Below are positions 43,572 to 52,408 of a DNA stretch of 64,000 nucleotides, piece by piece (position 1 is the first letter of the stretch; each line of letters starts with the position of its first letter). Source of the stretch: Amycolatopsis jejuensis (lineage in GTDB: Bacteria; Actinomycetota; Actinomycetes; Mycobacteriales; Pseudonocardiaceae); assembly GCF_000717335.1 (NCBI RefSeq), contig NZ_JNYZ01000036.1:22598-86597 (forward strand), given 5' to 3'. The notes beneath the pieces were generated by a model. The model saw only the letters and a list, made by a program, of their open reading frames with translations, did not search any database and was not told where the DNA came from. A program made the translations under genes and the position numbers.

Positions 43572-44767
43572 TGGGCACCGGACGGCTCACTGAGGACGTC
43601 TACACCGCCGCCGACACGCGCCTGGCCGAGGCCGACGCGCGCGTCGCGGCAAGCTATCCCGGTGAGCCGCCGGGCCGCCGTCCCGTGCACACGGTGTACG
43701 TGCCGGCGTCGCAGTACCGCACGCGCCTGGTCGCCGATTGGGGCAAGCAGGCGATGCGGGTGTTCGTGGAACACGGTGACCTGCTGGAACTCGACCCGGC
43801 GGTGGCCGATCGGGTCCGCGAAAAGCTCCTCACCGAGCCGATCGAGGACCTGCGGATCGACTTCGAGGACGGCTACGGCCACCCCGGCGACGAGGCCGAG
43901 GACGCCGCCGCGGTGGCCGCCGGGCGCACGCTCGCGACCACCGGGGGTACGCCGTTCGTCGGGATCCGGTTCAAGAGCTTCGAAGCGGCCACGCGCCGCC
44001 GCGGTATCCGCACGCTCGACCTGTTCCTGTCCGGGCTCCTCGACGAGGGGTCGCTGCCGGACGGGTTCGTGGTGACGCTGCCGAAGGTGACTGCGGTGGA
44101 GCAGGTCGAGGTTGCCGCGGAGGTGTTGGGGCGCTTGGAAACCGCGTACGGGCTCGCTGAGCGCACGCTGCGGTTCGAGGTGCAGATCGAGACCGCACAG
44201 TCGATCCTCGCGACCGACGGCACGGTTTCGGTGGCGCGCATCATCCAGGCCGCGGACGGTCGGTGTTCGGGCCTGCATTACGGCACCTACGACTACAGCG
44301 CGGGCCTTGGCATCAGCGCGGCGTATCAGAGCATGGCGCATCCGTCGGCGGATTTCGCCAAGCAGGTCATGCAGGTCGCGGCCGCGGGCACCGGAGTGCG
44401 GCTGTCCGACGGCTCGACCAACCGGCTCCCGATCGGCGACGACCTGCCGGGCGCGTGGGCCGAGCACCTGCGCCTGGTCCGGCGGTCCCTGGAGAACGGC
44501 TTCTACCAGGGCTGGGACCTGCATCCGCACCAGCTGCCCACGCGATACGCCGCCACGTACACCTTCTACCGCGAGGGTTTCCCGTCCGCGGCAAAGCGGT
44601 TGCTGGACTACGCGGCGAAGACGGCCGGTGGCGTGCTGGACGAACCGGCGACGGCGGAGGCACTGGCGAGGTACCTGCTGGGCGGCTTCCACTGCGGCGC
44701 GGTGGCCGAGCCGGAGCTGCCGTTCGACGTGGCAACCCTCGACGCCTACGCCCGCCGGCTGGCCTGA
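43571..44767 (+). CDS. HpcH/HpaI aldolase-family protein (DUF6986 type)
   Basis: 398 aa starting at the TAATG overlap with the aceB stop. The sequence has the citrate-lyase/aldolase barrel features LRIDFEDGYGHPGDEAED, VTLPKVTAVEQVEVAAEVL, FEVQIETAQSIL and GRCSGLHYGTYDYSAGLG, supplying the Arg, Glu and Asp usual at the Mg2+/CoA-thioester or pyruvate site. It is coupled to malate synthase, so a role in glyoxylate metabolism (for example malyl-CoA or hydroxy-acid cleavage) is likely. The exact reaction is unknown. Confidence 0.85.
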   Translation: MGTGRLTEDVYTAADTRLAEADARVAASYPGEPPGRRPVHTVYVPASQYRTRLVADWGKQAMRVFVEHGDLLELDPAVADRVREKLLTEPIEDLRIDFEDGYGHPGDEAEDAAAVAAGRTLATTGGTPFVGIRFKSFEAATRRRGIRTLDLFLSGLLDEGSLPDGFVVTLPKVTAVEQVEVAAEVLGRLETAYGLAERTLRFEVQIETAQSILATDGTVSVARIIQAADGRCSGLHYGTYDYSAGLGISAAYQSMAHPSADFAKQVMQVAAAGTGVRLSDGSTNRLPIGDDLPGAWAEHLRLVRRSLENGFYQGWDLHPHQLPTRYAATYTFYREGFPSAAKRLLDYAAKTAGGVLDEPATAEALARYLLGGFHCGAVAEPELPFDVATLDAYARRLA

Positions 44768-44867
44768 CTCGCGCCGCCCCTTATACCGGTCCGAACCGGG
44801 ATAAACCCTCACAAGTGGTCTGGGTAGACTTCCTGCCGGTCTTTCAGGGGCGGGAAGGAAACGCGCG

Positions 44868-46751
44868 ATGCCAGACACGGCCGAAACCTTGGAGTTCCAG
44901 TCCGAGGCACGCCAGCTGCTGCAGCTGATGATCCACTCGATCTACTCGAACAAGGACATCTTCCTGCGCGAGCTGGTCTCCAACGCCTCCGACGCACTCG
45001 ACAAGCTGCGGCTAGAGACGTTCCGCGACAAGGAGCTGCAGGCCGAAACGGACAATCTGCACGTCGAGATCCAGCTGGACGCCGACGCGCGCACCCTCAC
45101 CGTGCGCGACAACGGCATCGGCATGACCCGCGACGACGTCGTCAACCTCATCGGCACCATCGCCAAATCCGGCACCGCGGAGTTCCTGCGCCAGCTCAAG
45201 GAGTCCAAGGACGCCGCCGGGCAGGACCTGATCGGGCAGTTCGGCGTCGGCTTCTACTCCAGCTTCATGGTCGCGGACAAGGTCACCCTCGTGACCCGGC
45301 GGGCGGGTACCGATGAGGGCGTGCGCTGGGAGTCCTCCGGCGAGGGCACCTACACGATCGAACCGGTCGCCGACGCCCCGCAGGGCACCGCGGTGACGTT
45401 GCACCTCAAGCCTGCCGACGACGAGGACCACCTCTACGACTACACGTCGCCGTGGAAGGTGCGCGAGATCGTCAAGCGGTACTCGGACTTCATCACCTGG
45501 CCGGTGCAGATGGCCAAAGAAAGCACTGCGGGTGACGAGGGCAACGACGCTGCGGGTCTGGAGACCGTCAACTCGATGAAGGCGCTGTGGGCGCGCTCGA
45601 AGGACGAGGTCTCCGACGAGGAGTACCACGAGTTCTACAAGCACATCAGCCACGACTGGACCGATCCGCTGGAGACGGTCCGGATGCAGGCCGAGGGCAC
45701 CTTCGAGTACCAGGCGCTGCTGTTCCTGCCGTCGCGGGCGCCGATGGACCTGTTCATGCGGGACGCGAAGCGCGGCGTGCAGCTGTACGTCAAGCGCGTG
45801 TTCATCATGGACGACTGCGAAGCGCTGATGCCGAACTACCTGCGTTTCGTGAAGGGCGTCGTCGACGCGCAGGACCTGTCGCTGAACGTGTCGCGCGAGA
45901 TCCTCCAGCAGGACCGCCAGATCCGCGCGATCCGGCGGCGGCTGGAGAAGAAGATCCTCGCCACGCTGAAGACGATGATGACCGAGGACGCCGAGAAGTA
46001 CGCGACGTTCTGGGCCGAGTTCGGCCGCGCGGTCAAGGAGGGTCTGCTCGATGACCCGGAGAACCGCGAGCAGATCCTGGAGATCTCGTCGTTCGAGTCG
46101 ACGCACCACGCGGAGAAGCCGACCACGCTGCGCGACTACGTGTCGCGGATGAAGGACGGCCAGGAGCACATCTACTACCTCACCGGCGAATCGCGGTCCA
46201 CGATCGAGAACTCGCCGCACCTGGAAGCGTTCCGCGCCAAGGGGTACGAGGTGCTGATCCTCACCGACCCGGTCGACGAGATGTGGGCCGACGCGGTCAG
46301 TGGCTTCGACGGCAAGACGTTCCAGTCGGTCGCGAAGGGCGAGGTCGACCTCGACGAGATCCCGCAGGAGCGGCAGGACGAGTACGCGGACCTGCTGAAG
46401 TGGATGTCGGCGACCCTCGACGCGGTCAAGGAGGTCCGCCTGTCCTCGCGGCTGACCACGTCCCCGTCGTGCATCGTCGGCGACGCGGGCGACCTCACGC
46501 CGACGCTGGAGAAGATGTACCGCGCGATGGGCCAGGAAATGCCGCAGGTGAAGCGGATCCTGGAGCTGAACCCGGACCACGCGCTGGTCACCGGCCTGCG
46601 CACGGCGTTCGCGGAGCACCCGGAGGACCCGTCGCTGGTCGAGACGGCGGAGCTGCTGCACGGGATGGCGTTGCTCGCCGAAGGCGGCGACCTGCCCGAC
46701 CCGAGCCGCTTCTTGGCTTTGGTCGCGGACCGGGCGGCGAAGGCGCTCTGA
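44868..46751 (+). CDS. htpG: Molecular chaperone HtpG (Hsp90)
   Basis: 627 aa. The N-terminus [21 protein letters not shown] and [16 protein letters not shown] are the GHKL ATP-binding start. [22 protein letters not shown] and [15 protein letters not shown] are the ATP lid motifs, and [14 protein letters not shown] lies in the middle domain. Length fits bacterial HtpG without the eukaryotic acidic tail. It acts as a cytoplasmic ATP-driven chaperone. It is monocistronic between two metabolic clusters and converges on the tetR gene with 3 nt between. Confidence 0.96.
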
Positions 46752-46754
46752 CCC

Positions 46755-47351
46755 TCAGGAGCGCTTACCGTCGTGTCCGAGTTCGGTCAGCAGGCGCCGC
46801 GCGACGTCCACCACTGCGGCGCCTGCCACGGCCATCGGTTCCGTCGAGCGCATCGAGCGGGCCAGCACGAACGCGCCTTCGAGGCTGGTGACGAGGGTGA
46901 TCGTCAGCGTTCGCGCTGCTTCGGAGGGTAAGCCGAAGGGGGCGAAACCCTTGGTACCCGCGGCAATCCACGCCTCGAAGACGTCCGCCGTCGCCTTGCG
47001 CAGCGGTTCGTTCGTGGTCGCCACTTCGAGCGCGACGGTCGCGATCGGGCAGCCTTCGACGTAATTCGTTTCGAGCAGCGTGGTGACCGCGGCGCCGAAG
47101 AACGCCTCCAGGCCGCCGATCAGGTCCGGCGCGGGCGCGATGAACACCTCGAACAGCTGCGCGTACTGCATTCCCGAGGTGCGTACCACTTCTTCGCCCA
47201 GCTGTTCCTTGCCGCCGGGGAAGAAGTGGTACAGCGACCCGAAGGGCGCACCCGCCTTCTCGACGATCTGCTTCACGCCGGTTCCGGCGTACCCGCCCTG
47301 CCGGAAGAGTTCCGTGCCGGCGGCGAGGATGCGGTCCTTGGTGCCTGTCAC
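46755..47351 (-). CDS. TetR-family regulator in operon with the purine permease
   Basis: 198 aa from a GTG that overlaps the permease stop (GTGA). The HTH is RILAAGTELFRQGGYAGTGVKQIVEKAGAPFGSLYHFF with a G-rich turn, as in the LmrA/YxaF-like TetR group. The C-terminal ligand domain is TetR_C-like. It is last in the uraD-uraH-uricase-permease set. It could repress the permease or a separate target. Ligand unknown. Confidence 0.88.
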   Translation of the reverse strand: MTGTKDRILAAGTELFRQGGYAGTGVKQIVEKAGAPFGSLYHFFPGGKEQLGEEVVRTSGMQYAQLFEVFIAPAPDLIGGLEAFFGAAVTTLLETNYVEGCPIATVALEVATTNEPLRKATADVFEAWIAAGTKGFAPFGLPSEAARTLTITLVTSLEGAFVLARSMRSTEPMAVAGAAVVDVARRLLTELGHDGKRS

Positions 47352-48694
47352 GACACCGAGGATAGCTCTTTCGCGGTAGAGCGTTCTATCAAGCGCGGCC
47401 GGAAGACCAGGTTCAGCACGACGGCCGTCAGGCAGCCGGCGCTGATCCCGGAGTTGAGCACGACCTGCAGAGCGGCCGGGAAACCGGAGTAGAAGTCCGG
47501 CATCGCGATCGGGATCAGGCCGACGCCGAGTGAAGCGGCGACGATCGCGACGTTGCCGGGATGCTCGAACGACGCCTTCGCGAGCGTCCGGATGCCGCTC
47601 ACCGCGACGCTGCCGAACAGCACCAGCCCGGCCCCGCCGAGCACCGGCTGCGGCACCAGCGCGACGATCCCGCCGGTCACCGGGAAAACACCCAGCAGCA
47701 CCAGCACCACACCGCTGGCCGCGACCACGTACCTGCTCACCATGCGGGTCAGCGAGACGAGCCCGATGTTCTGCGCGAACGCCGTGCACGCGAAGCCGCC
47801 GAAGATGGTGCCGACGGCGGTGGACAGACCATCCGCGCGCAGGCCGTCGGCGAGGATGCGGCTGGTGGTCGGCCGTTCGACGATTTCGCCGAGGGCCAGC
47901 AGGTCAGCGGTGCTTTCGGCCATCACCACGAGCATGACGATGAGCATCGAGACGATGGCCGCGACGTCGAAGACCGGCGCACCGAAGTGGAACGGCGTCG
48001 CGATGCCGAACACCGGCGCCTCGCGCAACGTCGATGTGTCGACTTCACCCAGTGGCCAGGCGACCACTGTGCCCACGACCAGTCCGAGCAGCAGCGCGAT
48101 CCGGCTCCAGAAGCCGGTCAGGAACCGGGTGAACACGAGGACCGCGATCAGCGTGATCCCGGCGAGGACGAGCCCTGACGGCCGGGCCGCTTTCTGTTGC
48201 GCGGCAATCCATTGCACCGCGACCGGCAGCAGTGAGACGCCGATGAGCGTGATGACCGTTCCGGTCACCACCGGCGGGAAGAACCGGGTGAGTCTCGAAA
48301 AGAACGGTGCGGCGAACACGACGAACATGCCGCCGACAAGAGTGGCGCCGTACACCACGCCGAGCGCGTTGCCGGAGCGGTGTTGCGCCACGATGGACAG
48401 AATTGGCGCCACCGCAGCGAAAGTGACGCCGTTGACCAGCGGCAGCCGGGCGCCGAAACGCCAGCAGCCGAGGGTCTGCAGGAGGGTGGCCAGACCAGCG
48501 GTGAACAGCGCGGCGCTGATCAGCAGCGTGAGCTGTCCGGGCGAAAGGCCGACGGCGGCGCCGATCACGAGCGGCGGCGCCACCACTCCGGCGTACATGG
48601 CCGCGACGTGCTGGATCCCGCCCAGGACGAGCTGGGGGAGGGGAGGCGCCGTGTCGACGGGATGCCGGGCTGGTCGGTCTTGCGAAGCTGACAT
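47348..48694 (-). CDS. Uracil-xanthine type permease (NCS2), probable urate/xanthine transporter
   Basis: 448 aa, about 14 helices. NCS2 motifs are LVLGGIQHVAAMYAGVVAPPLVIG at the start, the QNIGLVSLTRMVSR signature and AESTADLLALGEIV with the substrate-contacting glutamate. It lies directly after uricase in the same direction, pointing to uric acid or xanthine as substrate and proton symport as mechanism. NCS2 members for uracil cannot be excluded. Confidence 0.9.
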   Translation of the reverse strand: MSASQDRPARHPVDTAPPLPQLVLGGIQHVAAMYAGVVAPPLVIGAAVGLSPGQLTLLISAALFTAGLATLLQTLGCWRFGARLPLVNGVTFAAVAPILSIVAQHRSGNALGVVYGATLVGGMFVVFAAPFFSRLTRFFPPVVTGTVITLIGVSLLPVAVQWIAAQQKAARPSGLVLAGITLIAVLVFTRFLTGFWSRIALLLGLVVGTVVAWPLGEVDTSTLREAPVFGIATPFHFGAPVFDVAAIVSMLIVMLVVMAESTADLLALGEIVERPTTSRILADGLRADGLSTAVGTIFGGFACTAFAQNIGLVSLTRMVSRYVVAASGVVLVLLGVFPVTGGIVALVPQPVLGGAGLVLFGSVAVSGIRTLAKASFEHPGNVAIVAASLGVGLIPIAMPDFYSGFPAALQVVLNSGISAGCLTAVVLNLVFRPRLIERSTAKELSSVS

Positions 48695-48718
48695 GCGCTC
48701 TCCCGGAGGGGCTCGGGG

Positions 48719-49609
48719 CTAGAGCACGGCGTCGGTCCAGGCCGGGCCGGGCTCTTCGGCTTCGTCGCGGACCACTGTGCCTTCGATGAGGCCGTACGGG
48801 CGGTCGGCGGCGTAGAACACCTCATTGTGATTCTCGAGGCCGAAGGGGCTTAGATCGACGAGGAAATGGTGCTTGTTGGGAAGGGCGAACCGGATTTCGG
48901 CGACCTCCGGCCGGGCCTGCAGCACGGCCTCGCCCATCGCGTACAGGGTCTGCTGCAACGACAGGCTGTGCTTGGTGGCGAACGTTTCCAGTAGCGTCCG
49001 CCGGATCTCCCGATGGCTCTTGGCCCAGTCGATCCCGGTGTATCCCTGGTACCGCCAGCGCGCGGTGACGGCGGTGGCGAGAATGCGGTCGTCGGTTTCG
49101 GCGAGGGTGGTGTACTCGTCGCGCGGGTAGCCGTGGAACTCCGAACCGCCGGACTTGAGCACCACGAGACCGTCCACTCCGGACACCACCCACGCGCGGT
49201 CGGGCTGCACGGTCACCGTGGTGGTCCGGCGTTCGCCGCCGGAGCTGCTGAACGAGTGGTCGTGCGGCGCGCCGTCCACCGCGATCCGGTCCCACTCCTG
49301 CTCTTCGACCGAAATCCGCGCGCCGGTGATCTTTTCCTGCGTACCGACGAAATGCCGCCCGAGCCGCAGCGCGAAATCCTCGATCTCGCCGACGTCCTGC
49401 TGCTTGGCGAACGCGTACACGGTGTTCTTCTGCGTGTCGGTGGCGAGCACGGCGGAGTTGTCGCCGGTGAGATGCGTGTCGGTGAGGTCACCGCGCAGCG
49501 CGGAGGACACCGTGAGGTCGCGCAGGTGATGCACCGCGCCGTCGCGGCGGACGGTGACCAGCCGGACCTCGGCTTTGCCGTATTGGTTGGGGCCCAAGGA
49601 GATTCCCAC
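48719..49609 (-). CDS. Factor-independent urate hydroxylase (uricase)
   Basis: 296 aa. Active-site residues are seen: Lys12 in NQYGKAEVRLV, Thr57 in VLATDTQKNTVYAFAK, and the histidine in FALPNKHHFLVDLSPFG. It oxidises urate with O2 to 5-hydroxyisourate and H2O2 without cofactor. The next two upstream genes encode HIU hydrolase and OHCU decarboxylase, which finish conversion to (S)-allantoin. Length and motifs are those of a complete enzyme. Confidence 0.95.
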   Translation of the reverse strand: MGISLGPNQYGKAEVRLVTVRRDGAVHHLRDLTVSSALRGDLTDTHLTGDNSAVLATDTQKNTVYAFAKQQDVGEIEDFALRLGRHFVGTQEKITGARISVEEQEWDRIAVDGAPHDHSFSSSGGERRTTTVTVQPDRAWVVSGVDGLVVLKSGGSEFHGYPRDEYTTLAETDDRILATAVTARWRYQGYTGIDWAKSHREIRRTLLETFATKHSLSLQQTLYAMGEAVLQARPEVAEIRFALPNKHHFLVDLSPFGLENHNEVFYAADRPYGLIEGTVVRDEAEEPGPAWTDAVL

Positions 49610-49610
49610 G

Positions 49611-49928
49611 TCAGCTCCCTCGGTAGGTCGAATAGGCGAACGGGCTCAGCAGCACCGGCACGTGGTGGTGCGCCGTGCCGTCGGTGATCCGGAACGTGAT
49701 GGTGATGTCCGGGAAGAACGCCTGCGGACCCAGGTAGTCCGCGGTGTCGAAGACGAGCCGGTACCCGCCGGGCGCGAGCGTTTCCGGGCCGAGGTCGCGG
49801 ATCCGGCCGTCGTCGTCGGTGACGCCGTGCGCGATCGCCGTGCCGTCGTGGTGCTCGAACCGCACCGCGATCCCGGCGGCGGGCTTGCCCTTGGCCGTGT
49901 CGAGGACGTGGGTGGTCACCAGGCTCAT
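49611..49928 (-). CDS. uraH: 5-hydroxyisourate hydrolase
   Basis: 105 aa. The transthyretin-like signature is present: LVTTHVLDTAKGKPAAGIAVR with the catalytic histidine, and the invariant C-terminal FAYSTYRGS. It opens 5-hydroxyisourate to OHCU. Its ATG overlaps the uraD stop, and the uricase ATG lies 1 nt downstream of its stop. The three enzymes of urate oxidation to allantoin are therefore cotranslated. Confidence 0.95.
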   Translation of the reverse strand: MSLVTTHVLDTAKGKPAAGIAVRFEHHDGTAIAHGVTDDDGRIRDLGPETLAPGGYRLVFDTADYLGPQAFFPDITITFRITDGTAHHHVPVLLSPFAYSTYRGS

Positions 49929-50404
49929 GCCGTTACCGCTTTCGCCAGGCGCAACTGCGCGATCTTGGCCAGCTCGGCGCCGGCGACGTCGAGTTCGGTC
50001 TCCGGGTCGTTGGCCAGCCGGGACCGCAGGTTCGCCAGCAGTTCGGCGCCGCTGCGGCCGCTCGCGCACACCAGGAACACGTGGCCGAACTTGGCTTCGT
50101 ACTCGGCATTGGCGGCGGCGAACTCGTCGGCATTGTCCACTCCGGACTGTTCGGACCGCGACCAGTCCGCGTCGGTTCCCTTGCCGCTCGGCCGTTCCCC
50201 GATCCGCGGGTGCGCGGCCATCGCGGCGCGGATCTCGTCCCGGCGTAGCGGCGTCGCACTGTCGGCGCTCTTGGCGAGCGCGGCGACGTCGGCGTACGGA
50301 CGGCCGTCCAGCACGGTGTCGACCCAGCGCGGCACGGCCAGGCACGCGGTGAGCGTGGACCGCAGTTCCGCAGCGGGCGCGGAGTTGAACTGGGCAAGCG
50401 TCAA
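49925..50404 (-). CDS. uraD: OHCU decarboxylase
   Basis: 159 aa. The HPRIGE motif (about residue 65) includes the catalytic histidine, and FLVCASGRSGAELLANL provides the conserved Arg-Ser pair. It decarboxylates 2-oxo-4-hydroxy-4-carboxy-5-ureidoimidazoline to (S)-allantoin. It is the first gene of the minus-strand urate operon, with a GAGGAG ribosome site and a recognisable promoter upstream. Confidence 0.94.
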   Translation of the reverse strand: MTLAQFNSAPAAELRSTLTACLAVPRWVDTVLDGRPYADVAALAKSADSATPLRRDEIRAAMAAHPRIGERPSGKGTDADWSRSEQSGVDNADEFAAANAEYEAKFGHVFLVCASGRSGAELLANLRSRLANDPETELDVAGAELAKIAQLRLAKAVTA

Positions 50405-50435
50405 CGGAATCTCCTCGCAGCGGGGGGTGCCGCTG

Positions 50436-50476
50436 ACGGTACGGGCGACCCGGCCCGTGCGTCAACACTTTGTTGA
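50436..50476 (-). promoter_or_regulatory. Promoter and overlapping operator for the urate operon
   Basis: On the minus strand TTGACG (50460-50465) and TACCGT (50436-50441) lie 18 nt apart, a good sigma-70-type pair placing transcription about 25 nt before uraD. A perfect inverted repeat, TCAACACTTTGTTGA (50462-50476), overlaps the -35. It is a likely operator for the HTH regulator gene that ends 10 nt away. Confidence 0.6.
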
Positions 50477-50485
50477 AAGCCCTCT

Positions 50486-50962
50486 TCAGTCGGCTTCGCG
50501 ATTGAGGTAGTTGTAGACCGTGAACCTCGTGACCCCGAGCTCCTCAGCCACCGCCGAGACCGATTTCCGCAGGTTGAAGGCCCCGCGCTCGCGCAGCAGC
50601 CGCACCGCGCGCTGCTTGCCGGGGCGGTCCAGGTCGACGAGTTTGGCCCCGAGTTCGCGCTCGACGTCGGCGATCAGCCGGGTCAGCGCGCTGTTGAGCT
50701 CGACCGCCGGTGCGGGGCCGGGTTCGTCGGTGCGGCGCAGCTGCAGGGTGACCCGGGTGGCGCCGCCTTCGAGCGCGGCCCTGGCGATGGACGGCAGCGC
50801 GGCGAGCAGGTCGTCGGCGCGGCCGCGGGCGAGGGTGCCGAGCGGACCGAAATCGGTGTCGAGCCCGGCGGCGTCGGCGGCATCGCGGGCGTGCACCGCG
50901 TGGTCCGGCGGCGCGCCCTCGCCGCGGAACGGTTCGCTGGTGAACTCGGCTTCCAACTCCAC
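50486..50962 (-). CDS. DUF77-like/HTH fusion regulator of urate and allantoin genes
   Basis: 158 aa from GTG 50962. The N-terminal 80 residues (AEFTSEPFRGEGAPPDHAVH, then GPLGTLARGRADDLLAALP and GGATRVTLQL) look like the MTH1187/YkoF thiamine-binding ferredoxin-like fold. The C-terminal 45 residues (RGAFNLRKSVSAVAEELGVT followed by VYNYL) match a DauR/YheO-type HTH. It lies between the divergent urate and allantoin genes, so it likely regulates one or both, perhaps sensing a small ring compound. The domain assignments are by eye. Confidence 0.75.
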   Translation of the reverse strand: MELEAEFTSEPFRGEGAPPDHAVHARDAADAAGLDTDFGPLGTLARGRADDLLAALPSIARAALEGGATRVTLQLRRTDEPGPAPAVELNSALTRLIADVERELGAKLVDLDRPGKQRAVRLLRERGAFNLRKSVSAVAEELGVTRFTVYNYLNREAD

Positions 50963-51034
50963 CCGCTGACCGTAACGTGGTGGGCGTTGACTAGCCGCGA
51001 GCGACGTGGTTAATCTCGGTAAGCGAAAGAGTAT

Positions 51035-51049
51035 TTCCGTAAAGTGGAA
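51035..51049. promoter_or_regulatory. Putative IclR/AllR operator upstream of allantoinase
   Basis: TTCCGTAAAGTGGAA is a 15-nt inverted repeat (TTCC and GGAA arms) located 16 nt before the allantoinase start, close to its ribosome site. It shares the spacing and outer bases of the site before malate synthase. Confidence 0.55.
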
Positions 51050-51065
51050 TTGGAGGGTACCGCCG

Positions 51066-52394
51066 ATGGATCTCGTGGTGCGCGCCGCGCGAGCGGTGAC
51101 CTCCGCCGGCCTCGGCCCGGCGACGATCGGCGTGCGGGACGGCCGGATCGCCGCGGTCGAGCCGGGCATCGCCGATCTGCCGGGTGCCCAGGTCGTGGAC
51201 CTGGCCGCCGACGAGGTGCTGCTGCCCGGGCTCGTGGACACGCACGTGCACGTGAACGACCCCGGCCGCGCCGAATGGGAGGGCTTCGCGAGCGCGACCC
51301 GCGCGGCCGCGGCCGGTGGCGTCACCACGATCGTCGACATGCCGCTCAACAGCCTGCCGCCCACGGTCGACATGGCCGCGCTGGAGGTCAAGCGCAAAAC
51401 GGCGAGTGGCCGGGTACACGTGGACGTCGGATTCTGGGGCGGCGCGATTCCGGGTAACGAGGGCGACCTGCGCGGGCTGTACGACGCCGGGGTTTTCGGG
51501 TTCAAATGCTTCCTGCTGCATTCGGGCGTCGACGAGTTCCCGCCGCTCGACGCCGCCGGGCTGGAATCGGCGCTGCGCGAACTGTCGTCGTTCGACGCAT
51601 TGATGATCGTGCACGCGGAGGACTCCGAGGCAATCGACGCGGCGCCTGACCCGCACGGCGAGAAGTACCGTGATTTCCTCGGTTCCCGCCCGCGCGGTGC
51701 GGAAAACCTGGCCATCACCCACGTGATCGAGGCGGCCCGGCGCACCGGCGCCCGCGTGCACGTCCTGCATCTGTCCTCTTCGGACGCTCTGCCGCTGATT
51801 TCCAGTGCCCGCCGCGAAGGGGTCGCGCTGTCGGTGGAGACGTGTCCGCACTATCTGACGTTCGTGGCCGAGGAAATCCGCGACGGGGCAACGCAATTCA
51901 AGTGCTGTCCGCCGATCCGCGAAGCGGCGAACCGGGAACTGCTGTGGCAGGGTCTCGCCGACGGCGTGATCGACACGATCGTCAGCGACCATTCGCCGTG
52001 CACGCCGGAGCTGAAACGCTTCGACACCGGCGATTTCGGCCTGGCGTGGGGCGGGATTTCGAGCCTGCAGCTGGGCTTGCCGGCAATCTGGACGCAGGCG
52101 CGGCAGCGTGGGTACGGGCTCGTCGACGTGGTGCGCTGGATGGCCGAACGCCCGGCGGCGCAGGTCGGGATGACGCGTAAAGGACACCTCGAAGTGGGCT
52201 ACGACGCGGATTTCTGCGTGTTCGCGCCCGACGAGGCGTTCGTGGTGGACGTCGCGAAGCTCGCCCACCGCAATCCGGTGAGCGCGTACGACCAGCGCCC
52301 GCTGGCCGGCGTCGTGCGGGGGACGTGGCTGCGCGGCGAACCGGTGACCGGCGACGAACCGCGGGGCCGCCTGCTGACGCGGGGGAACTGCTAG
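51066..52394 (+). CDS. allB: Allantoinase
   Basis: 442 aa from ATG 51066, with GGAGGG at 51052-51057. The binuclear metal site of cyclic amidohydrolases is visible: [10 protein letters not shown] (His60, His62), the carboxylated lysine in [33 protein letters not shown] and [12 protein letters not shown]. It opens the hydantoin ring of allantoin to allantoate. It is followed 2 nt later by allantoicase, so the two steps are coupled. Confidence 0.95.
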   Translation: MDLVVRAARAVTSAGLGPATIGVRDGRIAAVEPGIADLPGAQVVDLAADEVLLPGLVDTHVHVNDPGRAEWEGFASATRAAAAGGVTTIVDMPLNSLPPTVDMAALEVKRKTASGRVHVDVGFWGGAIPGNEGDLRGLYDAGVFGFKCFLLHSGVDEFPPLDAAGLESALRELSSFDALMIVHAEDSEAIDAAPDPHGEKYRDFLGSRPRGAENLAITHVIEAARRTGARVHVLHLSSSDALPLISSARREGVALSVETCPHYLTFVAEEIRDGATQFKCCPPIREAANRELLWQGLADGVIDTIVSDHSPCTPELKRFDTGDFGLAWGGISSLQLGLPAIWTQARQRGYGLVDVVRWMAERPAAQVGMTRKGHLEVGYDADFCVFAPDEAFVVDVAKLAHRNPVSAYDQRPLAGVVRGTWLRGEPVTGDEPRGRLLTRGNC

Positions 52395-52408
52395 AGATGG
52401 AGGAGCAC

